A stretch of 64,000 bases of DNA from Paenirhodobacter ferrireducens (GTDB lineage Bacteria; Pseudomonadota; Alphaproteobacteria; Rhodobacterales; Rhodobacteraceae), in the NCBI RefSeq assembly GCF_004022265.1, contig NZ_SAVB01000015.1, forward strand, positions 62,001 to 126,000, given 5' to 3'. The position numbers and the translations under genes were made by a program. This document shows, piece after piece, positions 26,666-38,476 of this stretch. Numbering within the stretch: the stretch's first letter is position 1; the number at the start of each line of letters is the position of its first letter. The notes beneath the pieces were generated by a model that was given only the letters and a program-made list of their open reading frames with translations, made no database searches and had not been told where the DNA came from.

Positions 26666-28167
26666 GTCGCCCCCCCGGTGATCCGCCCGACCGCCGATTT
26701 CACGCAGGCGACCAGCACCGCGCGCAACTCGTCGTCGAGTTTCGCCGGGCTTTCGCGGAAGGCGGCGAGCCTCGGCTCGGCCGCGATCAGCGGCTCGAGC
26801 GCCTGTTTCACCGCGGCGATCTGCCCGGGCTCGATCGTGTCGAGCCCCCCCGCATCCAGCGCCGCGAGCAGCGCCACCTGCGCGGGCGTCGACAGCGGCT
26901 CGAACCGGGGCTGGGTCAGCAGCGCGCCGATCCGCTCGCCCCGCGCCAACCGCGCCTTCATCGCCGCATCGCCGAACCCGCCAAAACGCGAGAACATCTT
27001 CATTTCCAGATATTGCGCGTAATCGAGCCGAACCCGGCCCGAAACCGCCTTCAGCGCCCCCCATTGCGCCTTGCCGCCGACCCGGCTGACCGACAGGCCG
27101 ATATCGACTGCCGGCCGCTGGTTGCCAGCGAACAGCGCCGCCGAGGTGACGATCTGCCCGTCGGCGATCGAGATCAGATTGGTCGGGATATAGGCAGACA
27201 GGTTCCCGGCCTCGATCTCGGCGATCGGCAGCGCGGTGAGCGAGCCCGATCCCTTCTCCTTCGACAGCTTCGCCGAGCGTTCCAGCAGCCGCGAATGCAG
27301 ATAGAAGATGTCGCCCGGATAGGCCTCGCGCCCCGGCGGCTGGCGCGACAGCAGCGCCAGCTCGCGGTGCACGGCGGCATGTTTTGTGAGATCATCATAA
27401 ACGATCAGCGCATGCCCGCCGCTGTCGCGCACCCATTCCGCCATCGTCGTCGCGGCAAAGGGCGCAAGCCAGCGCAGCCCGGGCTCGGCCGTGGCGGGGG
27501 CGACGACGAAGATCGTGCGTTCGAAGGCGCCCTTCTCGCGCACCGCCTCGATCACCCGGCGCACCGCGGTGCTGCGCTGCCCGATCGCGACATAGACCGA
27601 GATGATGTCGGAACGCTTCTGGTTCACGATGGCGTCGATGGCGATCGAGGTCTTGCCGGTCTGCCGCTCGCCGATGATCAGTTCGCGCTGGCCGCGCCCA
27701 ACCGCGAAGAGCGCGTCGACGACGAGGATCCCGGTCTCGACCGGCTCGGCGACGAAATCGCGCTCGATGATCTCGGGGGCGGGACGTTCGGTCTCCATCA
27801 TCGCCTCGGCCACGATCGGCCCGAGCCCGTCGAGCGGCCGGCCGAGCGGATCGACGACGCGGCCCAGCAACCCCTTGCCCACCGGCACCGACAGAAGCTG
27901 CCCCGAGCGGCGCACCACCGAGCCCGCCTCGACCCCGGTCATCGGGTCGAGAAAGGCCGCCTTGACGCTCTCGGTGTCAAGCATCTGCACGAAGCCGCGC
28001 GCGCCGGTGTCGAAGATCAGGATCTCGCCGAATTGCGCGTCGGGCAGGCCCGAGATATCGGCCAGACCATCGGCGATATGGGTGACGGTGCCGATCTCCT
28101 CGGCCTCGGGGCCAAGCTCGGCCGTGGCCACCTTCGCCTTCAGCCCGTCGAGGGGGGCGTCGCTCAT
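26662..28167 (-). CDS. atpA: N-type ATPase alpha subunit
   Basis: Alpha is the non-catalytic nucleotide-binding subunit of the F1 head. It has 501 residues. The Walker A is GERQTGKT near residue 165, with [59 protein letters not shown], and [11 protein letters not shown]-type sequence further on ([16 protein letters not shown]). The order, with alpha after b and without a delta gene, marks it as the N-ATPase rather than the housekeeping enzyme. Four-base overlaps with atpF and atpG show tight coupling. Confidence 0.94.
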   Translation of the reverse strand: MSDAPLDGLKAKVATAELGPEAEEIGTVTHIADGLADISGLPDAQFGEILIFDTGARGFVQMLDTESVKAAFLDPMTGVEAGSVVRRSGQLLSVPVGKGLLGRVVDPLGRPLDGLGPIVAEAMMETERPAPEIIERDFVAEPVETGILVVDALFAVGRGQRELIIGERQTGKTSIAIDAIVNQKRSDIISVYVAIGQRSTAVRRVIEAVREKGAFERTIFVVAPATAEPGLRWLAPFAATTMAEWVRDSGGHALIVYDDLTKHAAVHRELALLSRQPPGREAYPGDIFYLHSRLLERSAKLSKEKGSGSLTALPIAEIEAGNLSAYIPTNLISIADGQIVTSAALFAGNQRPAVDIGLSVSRVGGKAQWGALKAVSGRVRLDYAQYLEMKMFSRFGGFGDAAMKARLARGERIGALLTQPRFEPLSTPAQVALLAALDAGGLDTIEPGQIAAVKQALEPLIAAEPRLAAFRESPAKLDDELRAVLVACVKSAVGRITGGAT

Positions 28168-28880
28168 GCCGCCGCCTCCGCCGTCAGGGCCCGCGCGATC
28201 CGGTCGAGATCATGCGCCAGCGAGTTGTGCACCAGCCCGGTGTCCGAGCGCAGTTCGAGCCCGGCAATCAGGCTCTGATCCTGCTCGAAACCCGCACTTT
28301 CAAGGCCGAGTGTGGCCAGCGCCGCGGCCCGATCTGCGGCGCTCAGCGGCGCCGGGGCGGCAAGCCGCAGGTTCGCGCCCGACAGGATTGCCGCGCGCTG
28401 GTCATCGGGCAGCGCCGCAAGGGCCTGCGCCAGCCGCGCGGCATAGCCCGCGCCGTCAGGCTGCGCCGACAGCGCGCGCCGCGCGATCACCTCGGCCAGA
28501 TCGCGCGCGCGCGTCAGCGTTTCGGCCGCCGCGCCGGTGACGGTCGCCTGCGCCTGCGCCGTGGCCTTTTGCACCAGTGACGCCGCCTCGGCCCGCGCCG
28601 CATCGAGGATCGCCTTGCGCTGTGCCTCGGCCTCGTCCTGGGCCGCGGTCAGCACATCGTGGCGCGCGGCCTCGGTCTGATGGCGGGCCTCTTCGGCGGC
28701 GCGCTCGGCCGCTTCGGCGTCCTGTTCGGCGGCCTCGGCACGGCGCAGCGCCTCCTGCGTTTCCGCCTGACGCTTGGCGATGATCTCGGCCACCGGGCGG
28801 AACAGGAAGTGCTGCAAGATCGCCAGCAGAACCAGAACGTTCACCAGCTGGAAGCCGAATGTGACCCAGTCGAAGCTCAT
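28164..28880 (-). CDS. atpF: N-type ATPase b subunit with delta-like C-terminus
   Basis: The b subunit is the peripheral stalk. An N-terminal helix ([20 protein letters not shown]) anchors it, followed by a long Ala/Glu-rich coiled coil (about 30-130). At 238 residues it is much longer than ordinary b subunits of about 160. Residues from about 165 to 232 ([20 protein letters not shown], then [20 protein letters not shown], then [12 protein letters not shown]) resemble the C-terminal domain of the delta subunit, which normally holds the stalk to F1. The operon has no separate delta gene, so this is probably a functional b-delta-like fusion. The delta similarity was recognised by eye only. Confidence 0.88.
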   Translation of the reverse strand: MSFDWVTFGFQLVNVLVLLAILQHFLFRPVAEIIAKRQAETQEALRRAEAAEQDAEAAERAAEEARHQTEAARHDVLTAAQDEAEAQRKAILDAARAEAASLVQKATAQAQATVTGAAAETLTRARDLAEVIARRALSAQPDGAGYAARLAQALAALPDDQRAAILSGANLRLAAPAPLSAADRAAALATLGLESAGFEQDQSLIAGLELRSDTGLVHNSLAHDLDRIARALTAEAAA

Positions 28881-28881
28881 G

Positions 28882-29127
28882 TCAGTGAACGAAGGGGTTG
28901 GCGAAGAGCAGAAGCAGCGCGATGACGAGGCAATAGATCGCCATCGTCTCGATCATCGCGAGGCCGACGAAGAGCGTGCGCGAGATCGTCCCCGCCGCCT
29001 CGGGCTGACGCGCGATCGCTTCCATCGCGGCGGCGACGGCGCGGCCCTCGCCCAGTGCCGGCCCGATCGCGCCGAAGGACACGGCAAGCGCAGCGCCAAG
29101 AATGCTGACGATTTCGACCCAGTTCAT
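28882..29127 (-). CDS. atpE: N-type ATPase c subunit (rotor ring)
   Basis: Subunit c forms the membrane rotor ring that carries the coupling ion. It has 81 residues in two helices joined by the polar loop ARQPEA. The ion-site residues, aligned to the Ilyobacter Na+ enzyme, are Glu27 (Gln32 there), Met58, Glu60, Thr61 and Tyr65, in [17 protein letters not shown]. The two carboxylates (27 and 60) plus the E-T and Tyr pattern are as described for N-ATPases. Whether Na+ or H+ is moved cannot be settled by sequence. The ribosome site AGGAG precedes the ATG... of this gene is not shared: here the start overlaps the atpB stop region only through the downstream gene. Confidence 0.93.
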   Translation of the reverse strand: MNWVEIVSILGAALAVSFGAIGPALGEGRAVAAAMEAIARQPEAAGTISRTLFVGLAMIETMAIYCLVIALLLLFANPFVH

Positions 29128-29825
29128 GCGTCTTTCTCCTGTTTTCGGGGAGGATTCTTGTCGCCTTCGCCCTCGACGGCAGAGCCGATGAAGACAAGGG
29201 CGAGGATGGCAAAGATGTAGGCCTGCACGGCGCCGGTCAGCAGATCGAGCGCCATCAGCGGGATCGGCACCAGCAGGCCCGCGAGCGTCAGCACGATGCC
29301 GATGACGAAGACCCCGCTCATCACATTGCCGAAGAGGCGCACCATCAGCGAGAAGTTGCGCGTCACCTGCTCGACCAGATTGAGCGGGATCATCACCCAG
29401 CTTGGCCGCGCGAAACTGGCGAGATAGCCACCCAGCCCCTGCGCGCGGATACCGTAGCCGATGGTGGCGACGAAAACGATCAGGGCGAGCGCCGCATCGG
29501 TTTCCAGCCGCGCCGTTGGCGGCTCGACCCCGGGGATCAGCGAGGACCAGTTCGCTGTCAGGATGTAGAGCAGCAACGTGCCGATCAGCGGGCGGAAGCG
29601 CGCGGGCTCACCCGCGATGGTGGCGCGGATCTGCGCATCAAGCGTGGTGACCACCAGCTCGACCACCGCTTGCACCTTGCCCGGGCGCAGGGTCAGCCGC
29701 CGCGTCACCGTCCAGGATCCGAAGCCGAGCGCGCCGATCAGCACCCAGGTGGTGACCACCGCCTTGTCGATGCCGAGCGGGCCGATCGAGAACAGGATAT
29801 CGCCCGACAGCGGTGACTGGATCAT
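29124..29825 (-). CDS. atpB: N-type ATPase a subunit (ion channel)
   Basis: Subunit a forms the ion half-channels beside the rotor ring. It has 233 residues with about five membrane helices. The essential Arg lies in [17 protein letters not shown] near residue 157, and the last helices carry [27 protein letters not shown], typical of subunit a. The start ATG at 29825 overlaps the atpR stop, and the stop overlaps the atpE start by four bases. The longer open frame upstream is a continuation through atpR and is not coding. Confidence 0.93.
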   Translation of the reverse strand: MIQSPLSGDILFSIGPLGIDKAVVTTWVLIGALGFGSWTVTRRLTLRPGKVQAVVELVVTTLDAQIRATIAGEPARFRPLIGTLLLYILTANWSSLIPGVEPPTARLETDAALALIVFVATIGYGIRAQGLGGYLASFARPSWVMIPLNLVEQVTRNFSLMVRLFGNVMSGVFVIGIVLTLAGLLVPIPLMALDLLTGAVQAYIFAILALVFIGSAVEGEGDKNPPRKQEKDA

Positions 29826-30094
29826 GCCGCGGCCTCCATCCGTTTCAGCGCGACGCGCCGCCCGATCAGCACCCCCGCCGCCCCGGTGACAAGCGGCGCC
29901 GCGCCCGCCCAGGCGCACAGGAAGAGGAAGAGGCCGAGCACCGCAAAGCGGCCGACCTGCAGCGCCACGGCGGTCAGATCGCCCGCCAGAAGCCGGTCCG
30001 ACACCGCGCGCAGCGTGCGAAAATGCAGCCAGCCCGCGCCGGTGCCAAGCCCGAGTGCCGCAAGCGAAAGAAGGATCTGCGTGCTCTGGCTCAT
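29822..30094 (-). CDS. atpR: N-type ATPase accessory membrane protein AtpR
   Basis: AtpR is one of two small membrane proteins found only in N-ATPase operons; it is thought to help assemble the c ring. It has 90 residues with three hydrophobic stretches (ILLSLAALGLGTGAGWL, GRFAVLGLFLFLCAWAGA, APLVTGAAGVLIG) and an Arg (in ALQVGRFAVLG) before the second helix. The assignment rests on position between atpQ and atpB as well as on the three-helix layout. The start at MSQSTQ overlaps the atpQ stop (ATGA); a second in-frame ATG five codons upstream is possible. Confidence 0.8.
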   Translation of the reverse strand: MSQSTQILLSLAALGLGTGAGWLHFRTLRAVSDRLLAGDLTAVALQVGRFAVLGLFLFLCAWAGAAPLVTGAAGVLIGRRVALKRMEAAA

Positions 30095-30368
30095 TGCTGA
30101 TGCATCCATCTGAAAGCGAGATAAAGACCAAGCCCCGCGCCCAGCATGGTCAGCGCCGCGCTCACCGTGATGCCGGAGTTCAGCCCCCCGTCGACCCAAT
30201 GGCCAAGCGCCAGCCCCGCCAGCGTCGGCCCGACGATCACCCAGCCGAGCACGCCGATCTGGCCGAAACGGCGCGCGAGCGGCGGTTCTGGGTCCTTCTG
30301 GCCGGCCTCGAGCCGGCTGCGCGCCTCCTCGACGGCATGGCGCAGTTTCGGATCGGCGGCATCCTCCG

Positions 30369-30372
<4 letters not shown>
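30091..30372 (-). CDS. atpQ: N-type ATPase accessory membrane protein AtpQ
   Basis: A 93-residue protein related to AtpI/AtpZ-type assembly factors. A charged N-terminal half is followed by two helices (IGVLGWVIVGPTLAGLALGHWVD and VSAALTMLGAGLGLYLAFRWM), the pattern of AtpQ in N-ATPase operons. It probably assists c-ring or membrane-sector assembly, but this is family knowledge rather than visible in the sequence. It overlaps atpC upstream and atpR downstream by four bases each. Confidence 0.82.
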
Positions 30373-32578
<2,206 letters not shown>

Positions 32579-32607
32579 CTAGCATGCCCGCGCGCCGATG
32601 TGTAGCC

Positions 32608-34053
32608 CTAATTTTCGTCTTTCGCGCCAGAAGCCTGCGCCGGATCGGCATCGGGAATGTCGCCGGGCCGCACCTGCGGTTTGCCGACGATCACCGGCAG
32701 CATCTCGGCGCCATGCGGCAGCGGCATCTCGGCCTGCGCCGGCTCGCGCCAGCTCAGCGTGTCGAAACCGCCGCAATTGTCGCAGATCGGCGTCCATTCC
32801 GCCTGGATGTTCTGGCACTTGTCGCAGCACCATTGCGGCCCGCGCGGCGCGGTCAGCGCCCGGGTCAGCCAGCCGCGCACGACGGCATCCTCGGCGCCCT
32901 CGCCGCGCTCGATCGCCGCCATGATGGTCAGCACGCGCGCGGTCGGATGGGTCGTGACCAGATCACCCAGCGCGCGCCGCGCCGCCGGGAAATCCTCGGC
33001 CGCGATCAGCAACTCGGCGCGCAGAAGCCGCGTTTCCTCGTGGTCGGGGCGCAGGGACAACAGCTTCTCGAAGCGGCGCAGCCGGTCGGCCGGCGTCTCG
33101 TCGGGGGCGATCTCGGCATAGGCCGCGGCAAGGTCCGGATGCGGCTGCGCCTCCCAGGCCTTTTGCAGCACCCGCGCGGCGTTCTTCGGGCTGCCGGCCT
33201 CGATATAGGCGCGCGCGGCCATCACCGCGGCGGGGATCAGGTCGGGCGATTCCCTGTTCGCCGCAATCGCCGCCTCGCGGGCCTCGACGGTCGCGCCTTC
33301 TTCAAGAACACCCTTCGCCTCCTGCAGCGCCATCACCGCGTCGCGGCGGCGGTGCACATCCTTCGGCAGCTGGCCCTGCGCGCGTTTCGCGCTCAGCACC
33401 TCGCGCGCGCCCTTCCAGTCGCCCTTTTCCGCCTGCAGCTTCAGCAGCGTGTCCTGCACCTCTTCATGCGCAGGCTTCAGCGCATAGGCCTTCTGCGCGA
33501 GCTTCAGCGCCGTCTCGGTGTCGCCCTCGGCCAGCTTCTGCCGCATCAGCCCGCGAATGCCGACGAAGCGGGTGCGGTCATCCTCGAGCAGCTTCTTGTA
33601 GGCGCGGGTGGCCTTCACCCGGTCGCCCGCCACTTCGGCCGCCTGCGCCGCCAGAAGGTTCGTCAGTTCGGGCCGCTGCAGCAGCCGCTGCGCCTTTGTC
33701 GCCTTGGTCAGCGCAAGCCGCCCCTCGCCCGAGGCGACGGCCAGCATCCCCTCGGCCAGCGCGCGATAGCCCTTGCGCTCGCGGTTGCGGTCGAAATAGC
33801 GGCTGACCGCGGTCTCGTCGCCGTTCAGGAAGCGCAGGAAGGCGACCAGAAGGCCCACCAGCTTCATCACCAGCCACAGCACCGCCAGCACCACCACAAG
33901 CCCGATCGCCGCCTGCAGCGGGCCGAAGCTGTATTCGGTGCCCAGCACGATCACCCGCACGCCCTCGCCGCTGTCGGAGAGATGCGCAGCGCCAAGGGCG
34001 ACGGCCGCCACCAGAACGAGGAAGAGCGCGACTTTCACGAAGGATCTGATCAT
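32608..34053 (-). CDS. hemY: HemY-like TPR membrane protein with C-terminal zinc ribbon
   Basis: A 481-residue inner-membrane protein of the HemY (tetratricopeptide) family, distinct from protoporphyrinogen oxidase HemY. Two N-terminal helices (VKVALFLVLVAAVALGA and AAIGLVVVLAVLWLVMKLVGLLVAFL) are followed by the HemY_N region and TPR-like helices up to about 405. The C-terminus has WCCDKCQNIQAEWTPICDNCGGFDTLSW, a C-x2-C...C-x2-C zinc-ribbon-like motif, then a low-complexity tail. It follows mic60 by ten bases and hemD, forming a heme/membrane-architecture operon. The exact role is not established. Confidence 0.88.
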   Translation of the reverse strand: MIRSFVKVALFLVLVAAVALGAAHLSDSGEGVRVIVLGTEYSFGPLQAAIGLVVVLAVLWLVMKLVGLLVAFLRFLNGDETAVSRYFDRNRERKGYRALAEGMLAVASGEGRLALTKATKAQRLLQRPELTNLLAAQAAEVAGDRVKATRAYKKLLEDDRTRFVGIRGLMRQKLAEGDTETALKLAQKAYALKPAHEEVQDTLLKLQAEKGDWKGAREVLSAKRAQGQLPKDVHRRRDAVMALQEAKGVLEEGATVEAREAAIAANRESPDLIPAAVMAARAYIEAGSPKNAARVLQKAWEAQPHPDLAAAYAEIAPDETPADRLRRFEKLLSLRPDHEETRLLRAELLIAAEDFPAARRALGDLVTTHPTARVLTIMAAIERGEGAEDAVVRGWLTRALTAPRGPQWCCDKCQNIQAEWTPICDNCGGFDTLSWREPAQAEMPLPHGAEMLPVIVGKPQVRPGDIPDADPAQASGAKDEN

Positions 34054-34063
34054 CGCCCCCTCC

Positions 34064-35269
34064 TCACTTCACCGACTTCGCGAGATCACTCACCGCACGG
34101 GCCGCATCGAGCCGCTTTTGCGCCTGCGTGAGCCAGCCGGTCATCACCGCCTGCCCCGCCTGCGGCAGCGCCGAAATCTCGGTCATCGCGGTGACCAGAT
34201 CGCCGGCATTGACTGCCGCCTGCGCCCGCGACAGCACCGCATCGGCATCCTCGCCCGTCTTCGGTTCCAGTGACCGCGCCCCGGTCTGCGCCATGAAGAA
34301 GGACTTGAACCGCGCGCCCAGCGTCTGCCCCGGCGCCGCCTTGCGCGCGGCGGCAAGCCCCGCCCGCGCCGCCTCGGGGAAGGCGGTCTGCAGCGCCGAA
34401 AGCGTCGGCACATCGCCCGTAAGAACAGCCGGAACGGTCAGGCCGGCGGCCTGCGCATCAGCGAGCGACGGCGCCATCGGCGCGCCGCTTTCGAAGGCCG
34501 CAGCCACGCGGGCGACGGCGGCCTGTGCCACCGCGCGCTGCGCCGCAGCCTCGGCCCCGGCGCTCAGCTTGCCAGCCTCGTCGCGCGCGGCGCCGATCTG
34601 TGCCTGTGCCTCGGCCACCGCCGCCGCGATCTGCGCGCGTGCAGCCGCCTCGGCCGGACCACCCGTCGCCATTTCGGCACGCAACGTGTCGATCTGCGCC
34701 TGGATCCCGCTCAGATCGACCGGCGCACTGCTCCCCGCAACGGGCGCCGCGGGGCGGTTTTCCAGCGCCGTCACCCGCGCCTCGAGCGCGGTCAGCGTCT
34801 CCTGCGCCGCACGCGTGGCCGAACCCGTCTCGTCCAGCGCTGCCTGCACGCCCGACAGGTCAGGCGGCGGCGGGGTGGCAGATTTCAGCGCCTTCAACTC
34901 GGCCGTCAGGGTGTCGAGCTTGGCATTCGAGGCAGCGATCTCGGCCTCGAGCGCGGCGGTGCGGTCGGTCCCCATCGGGATCATCGCGGCAAGCTGCGGC
35001 GGCAGGTTCGGCAGCGCCCAGACCGTCGCGCCGGCGCCCAGCGCCGCGGCGATCACACCGCCGAGGAACAGCGGCACGAAGCCGCCCCGGCGCGGTGCCG
35101 GTGCCACAGGCGCGGGCTCGGATTTCGCCGCGCTCGCAGCGGGCGTGGCGGGCTCTTCCACCGTCGCCTCGACGACCTCGGCCTCTTCGACGGGCGCCAC
35201 CGTCTCGGGGGTGTCCTGTGCCACGTTGGCCTCGGCCGTTTCGGATTTCTCGTGTTCGGTATGTGCCAC
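34064..35269 (-). CDS. mic60: Mic60/mitofilin homologue (alphaproteobacterial)
   Basis: A 401-residue protein related to mitochondrial Mic60, which shapes cristae; in alphaproteobacteria the homologue is linked to intracytoplasmic membrane development. It has an acidic N-terminus, a single membrane helix near residues 75-97 (FVPLFLGGVIAAALGAGATVWAL), a long Ala/Glu coiled coil (about 105-245), and a C-terminal mitofilin-like helical domain (KTGEDADAVLSRAQAAVNAGDL, WLTQAQKRLDAARAVSDLA). The start is GTG at 35269 after GGAGGAGCTGCC. Position between hemD and hemY is the conserved setting for alpha-Mic60. Confidence 0.82.
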   Translation of the reverse strand: MAHTEHEKSETAEANVAQDTPETVAPVEEAEVVEATVEEPATPAASAAKSEPAPVAPAPRRGGFVPLFLGGVIAAALGAGATVWALPNLPPQLAAMIPMGTDRTAALEAEIAASNAKLDTLTAELKALKSATPPPPDLSGVQAALDETGSATRAAQETLTALEARVTALENRPAAPVAGSSAPVDLSGIQAQIDTLRAEMATGGPAEAAARAQIAAAVAEAQAQIGAARDEAGKLSAGAEAAAQRAVAQAAVARVAAAFESGAPMAPSLADAQAAGLTVPAVLTGDVPTLSALQTAFPEAARAGLAAARKAAPGQTLGARFKSFFMAQTGARSLEPKTGEDADAVLSRAQAAVNAGDLVTAMTEISALPQAGQAVMTGWLTQAQKRLDAARAVSDLAKSVK

Positions 35270-35347
35270 GGCAGCTCCTCCAGTCCCGGCGCGACGATGC
35301 GCGGCCAACGTTTGTCAGCGGCAGTCTAGTGGCCCGGTCGGCATGGC

Positions 35348-36085
35348 TCAACCCGCCTTGTCCGCCCCGGCCGTCTCCGCGCCAAGAAGCCGCGCAAGCG
35401 CGCTCAGCACCCCCGCGGCATCCGGGGTCGGCGCAACCTCGATCCGCGCGGCGATCCCGGCACAACCCTCGGCCGCCGCGGCAGAGATCGGTGCCAGCCA
35501 CAGCGCCGCCCGCGCCCCAGAAACCGCCTGTGCCAGAAGGCGTCCGCTGCGCGGCGAGAACACCGGGGCCAGAACCACCGGCGCCCGGGCCAGCAGATCG
35601 CGCGCGGCCTCGGACAGCGGCAGCGCCTCCTGCGCGTAGACCACCGCCTCGATCGTCTCTGTTCCGGCGGAATTCAGCCAGTCGGCCAGCGGCGCCACCA
35701 CCTCGCGGCCGCGCGCATGCAGCAAGCGCCCGCCGCGGTGCTGCGCAAGGATCAATGCGGCAAGGCCCCGCGCCTCGCCCGGCCCCGCGACCGCCTCGAA
35801 CCCCGCCGCCCGCGCCACCCCGGCCGTGCGCGCGCCGACGCAATAGGCCCGCCGCCCCGCCGCGGGGCCGGCCGCAATGACCGGCGCCACCGCCTGCTCC
35901 GAGGTGAAGATCAGCGCCTCGGCCGCGGGCAGCTCGGCCCCGGTCGGGCGGGTCTCGGTCAAGGGCGAGATCAGCACCGGCCAGTCCGCCCCGAAGCGGG
36001 CGCGGAACAGCGCCGCGAACCGCTCCGATCCCGCGCGGGGGCGGGTCAGCAGCAGGGGCGGGCGGGGGGAATTGGCCTCGGTCAC
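35348..36085 (-). CDS. hemD: Uroporphyrinogen-III synthase
   Basis: HemD cyclises hydroxymethylbilane to uroporphyrinogen III with inversion of ring D, in heme, siroheme and bacteriochlorophyll synthesis. It has 245 residues. The family is poorly conserved; recognisable parts are [15 protein letters not shown] at the N-terminus, [10 protein letters not shown] near 58, [16 protein letters not shown] near 80, and [16 protein letters not shown] near 166. It starts at GTG. It begins the minus-strand hemD-mic60-hemY run and is divergent from tsaD, which agrees with common Rhodobacterales order. Confidence 0.88.
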   Translation of the reverse strand: MTEANSPRPPLLLTRPRAGSERFAALFRARFGADWPVLISPLTETRPTGAELPAAEALIFTSEQAVAPVIAAGPAAGRRAYCVGARTAGVARAAGFEAVAGPGEARGLAALILAQHRGGRLLHARGREVVAPLADWLNSAGTETIEAVVYAQEALPLSEAARDLLARAPVVLAPVFSPRSGRLLAQAVSGARAALWLAPISAAAAEGCAGIAARIEVAPTPDAAGVLSALARLLGAETAGADKAG

Positions 36086-36157
36086 GGCACGTCCCGGGAT
36101 TGCAGGGTCTGTGCCCCGGTGTTACCTGCGAAGAAAGCACCGTGCAACCGAGGCGCC

Positions 36158-37252
36158 ATGACCCGCACCCTCACCTTCCTCGGACTTGAGTCGAGCTGCG
36201 ACGACACCGCCGCCGCCGTGGTGCGGATGGAAGAGACCGGGCCGCGCATCCTCGCCTCGGTCGTCGCCGGTCAGACGGCGCTGCACGCCCCCTATGGCGG
36301 CGTGGTGCCCGAGATCGCCGCCCGCGCCCATGCCGAGAAGCTCGACCTCTGCGTCGAGGAGGCGCTGGCCGAGGCCGGCGTGACGCTCGCCGATCTCGAT
36401 GGGGTGGCGGTGACGGCCGGGCCCGGGCTGATTGGCGGGGTGATGTCGGGGGTGATGTGCGCGAAGGGCATCGCCGCCGGCGCTGGTCTGCCGCTCGTCG
36501 GCGTGAACCATCTTGCGGGCCATGCGCTGACGCCGCAGCTGACCGAGGGGCTCGCCTTCCCCTATCTGCTGCTCCTCGTCTCGGGCGGGCATTGCCAGTT
36601 CCTGATCGCACACGGGCCCGAAGAGTTCACCCGCCTTGGCGGCACGATCGACGACGCCCCGGGCGAGGCCTTCGACAAGACGGCAAAGCTTCTGGGCCTG
36701 CCGCAGCCGGGCGGCCCGGCGGTCGAGGCCGAGGCGATGAGCGGCGATCCGAAGGCCGTCCACTTCCCGCGTCCGCTGCTGGACCGGCCAGGCTGCGACA
36801 TGTCGTTTTCCGGGCTGAAGACCGCCCTTCTGCGTGCCCGCGATGCCGAGGTGGCCGAACACGGCGGTCTGCGCCGGCAGGCGCGACGCGACCTGTGCGC
36901 CGGATTCCAGGCCGCGGTGACCGATGTGCTGGCGGAAAAATCGCGCCGCGCGCTGCGCGAGTATCTGGCGCATGCCCCCGAACACCCGGCCTTTGCCGTG
37001 GCGGGCGGGGTGGCGGCGAATGCGACCATCCGCGCGCGGCTCGAGCAGGTGGCGGCCGAAGTCGGTGCAACCTTCGCCGCGCCGCCCCTGAAGCTGTGCA
37101 CCGACAACGCGGCGATGATCGCCTATGCCGGGATCGCGCGGTTCGAGACCGGCGCGCAGGACGGGATGGACCTGTCGGCCCGGCCGCGCTGGCCGCTTGA
37201 CCGTTCCGCCCCGGCGATGCTCGGCTCGGGCAAGAAGGGGGCGAAGGCATGA
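36158..37252 (+). CDS. tsaD: tRNA threonylcarbamoyladenosine (t6A37) transferase TsaD
   Basis: TsaD transfers the threonylcarbamoyl group to A37 of tRNAs reading ANN codons. It has 364 residues with the ASKHA fold: [14 protein letters not shown] at the start, [12 protein letters not shown] near 50, the metal-binding NHLAGHAL block (H-x3-H) near 115, [11 protein letters not shown] near 133, and [12 protein letters not shown] near the C-terminus. The start MTRTLTFLG at 36158 follows CGAGGCG; the longer upstream frame is antisense to hemD. The gpsA gene begins within its stop codon. Confidence 0.96.
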   Translation: MTRTLTFLGLESSCDDTAAAVVRMEETGPRILASVVAGQTALHAPYGGVVPEIAARAHAEKLDLCVEEALAEAGVTLADLDGVAVTAGPGLIGGVMSGVMCAKGIAAGAGLPLVGVNHLAGHALTPQLTEGLAFPYLLLLVSGGHCQFLIAHGPEEFTRLGGTIDDAPGEAFDKTAKLLGLPQPGGPAVEAEAMSGDPKAVHFPRPLLDRPGCDMSFSGLKTALLRARDAEVAEHGGLRRQARRDLCAGFQAAVTDVLAEKSRRALREYLAHAPEHPAFAVAGGVAANATIRARLEQVAAEVGATFAAPPLKLCTDNAAMIAYAGIARFETGAQDGMDLSARPRWPLDRSAPAMLGSGKKGAKA

Positions 37253-38205
37253 CGGTTGCGGTGCTGGGCGCGGGGGCTTTCGGCACGGCGCTGGCGGTGA
37301 CGCTGGCGCAGAACGGCCCGGTCACGCTTTGGGCCCGCGACGCCGCCCATGTCGCCGAGATGCAGGCCAGCCGGCGCAATGACCGCCGCCTGCCGATGGC
37401 CGAACTGCCCGAAAACGTCTCTGTCACGGCGGAAATCGAGGCGGCGACGCAGGCGCCGGTGCTGCTTCTGGCAATGCCCATGCAGCAGATGGGCGGCTTT
37501 CTGACGGCCCATGCCGCGCGCCTTGCCGGCAAGACCCTCGTCGCCTGCTCGAAGGGGATCGACCTGACGACGGGCCGGGGCCCGACCGGGCTGATCGCGG
37601 CCGCCTGCCCCGATGCGACGGCCGCGATCCTGACCGGGCCGAGCTTTGCCGCCGACATTGCCCGCGGCCTGCCCACGGCCCTCACCCTTGCCTGCACCGA
37701 GGACTGCGAGGCACTGCAGGCCCGGCTGTCGACCCCGACTCTGCGGCTCTACCGCAGCACCGATCCGCTTGGCGCGGAACTGGGCGGAGCGCTGAAGAAC
37801 GTGATCGCCATTGCCGCCGGCGTGGTGATCGGCGCGGGGCTTGGCGATTCCGCCCGCGCCGCGCTGATGACCCGCGGCTTTGCCGAGATGAGCCGGCTGG
37901 CGCTGCGCCTTGGCGCGCGGGCCGAGACGCTGGCGGGTCTTTCCGGCTTTGGCGATCTGGTGCTCACCTGCACCTCGGCGCAGTCGCGCAACTTCCGCTT
38001 CGGTCAGGCGCTTGGCGCCGGCGAAGAGTTCGACCCGACCACCACCGTCGAGGGCGTCGCCACCGCGAAAGCCGTCTCTGTTCTGGCCCAAAAGCGCGGT
38101 GTCGAGATGCCGATCGCGACCATGGTCGCGGCGCTGAGCGAACACCGCATCACCGTTTCCGACGCCGCGCAGGCGTTGCTGTCCCGCCCCCTGAAGGAGG
38201 AATGA
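37249..38205 (+). CDS. gpsA: Glycerol-3-phosphate dehydrogenase [NAD(P)+]
   Basis: GpsA reduces dihydroxyacetone phosphate to sn-glycerol 3-phosphate, the backbone of phospholipids. It has 318 residues, with an N-terminal Rossmann motif [45 protein letters not shown], the catalytic-Lys block [16 protein letters not shown], and [22 protein letters not shown]. It overlaps tsaD by four bases and is followed two bases later by a YciI gene, so a tsaD-gpsA-yciI-EVE operon is likely. Confidence 0.96.
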   Translation: MTVAVLGAGAFGTALAVTLAQNGPVTLWARDAAHVAEMQASRRNDRRLPMAELPENVSVTAEIEAATQAPVLLLAMPMQQMGGFLTAHAARLAGKTLVACSKGIDLTTGRGPTGLIAAACPDATAAILTGPSFAADIARGLPTALTLACTEDCEALQARLSTPTLRLYRSTDPLGAELGGALKNVIAIAAGVVIGAGLGDSARAALMTRGFAEMSRLALRLGARAETLAGLSGFGDLVLTCTSAQSRNFRFGQALGAGEEFDPTTTVEGVATAKAVSVLAQKRGVEMPIATMVAALSEHRITVSDAAQALLSRPLKEE

Positions 38206-38206
38206 A

Positions 38207-38476
38207 ATGCCCTATGCCGTGATCTGCCGCGACAAGCCCGGCGCCTTGCAGACCCGCCTCGACAATCGCGCCGCCCACCTCGCCTATATCGAGGAAACCG
38301 GCATCGTCTTCGTCGCCGGCCCCTTCCTCGAGGACGGCCAGATGGTCGGCTCGCTGGTGATCCTGAACGCCGACAGCCTGGCTGCGGCGCAGGACTGGGC
38401 GGCGAACGACCCCTATGCGAAGGCGGGCCTGTTCGACAGCGTCTCGATCACCGAATGGAAGAAGGTCGTCGGCTGA
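38207..38476 (+). CDS. YciI family protein
   Basis: An 89-residue cytoplasmic protein of the YciI superfamily (dimeric alpha+beta-barrel). It shows the conserved His in NRAAHLAYIEETG, AGPFLEDGQMVGSLVIL with an Asp, and the C-terminal DPYAKAGLFDSVSITEW. Members resemble muconolactone-type or dehalogenase folds, but the substrate of this one is unknown. A GGAGG ribosome site sits seven bases before the ATG, and the stop overlaps the start of the EVE gene by one base. Confidence 0.88.
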   Translation: MPYAVICRDKPGALQTRLDNRAAHLAYIEETGIVFVAGPFLEDGQMVGSLVILNADSLAAAQDWAANDPYAKAGLFDSVSITEWKKVVG

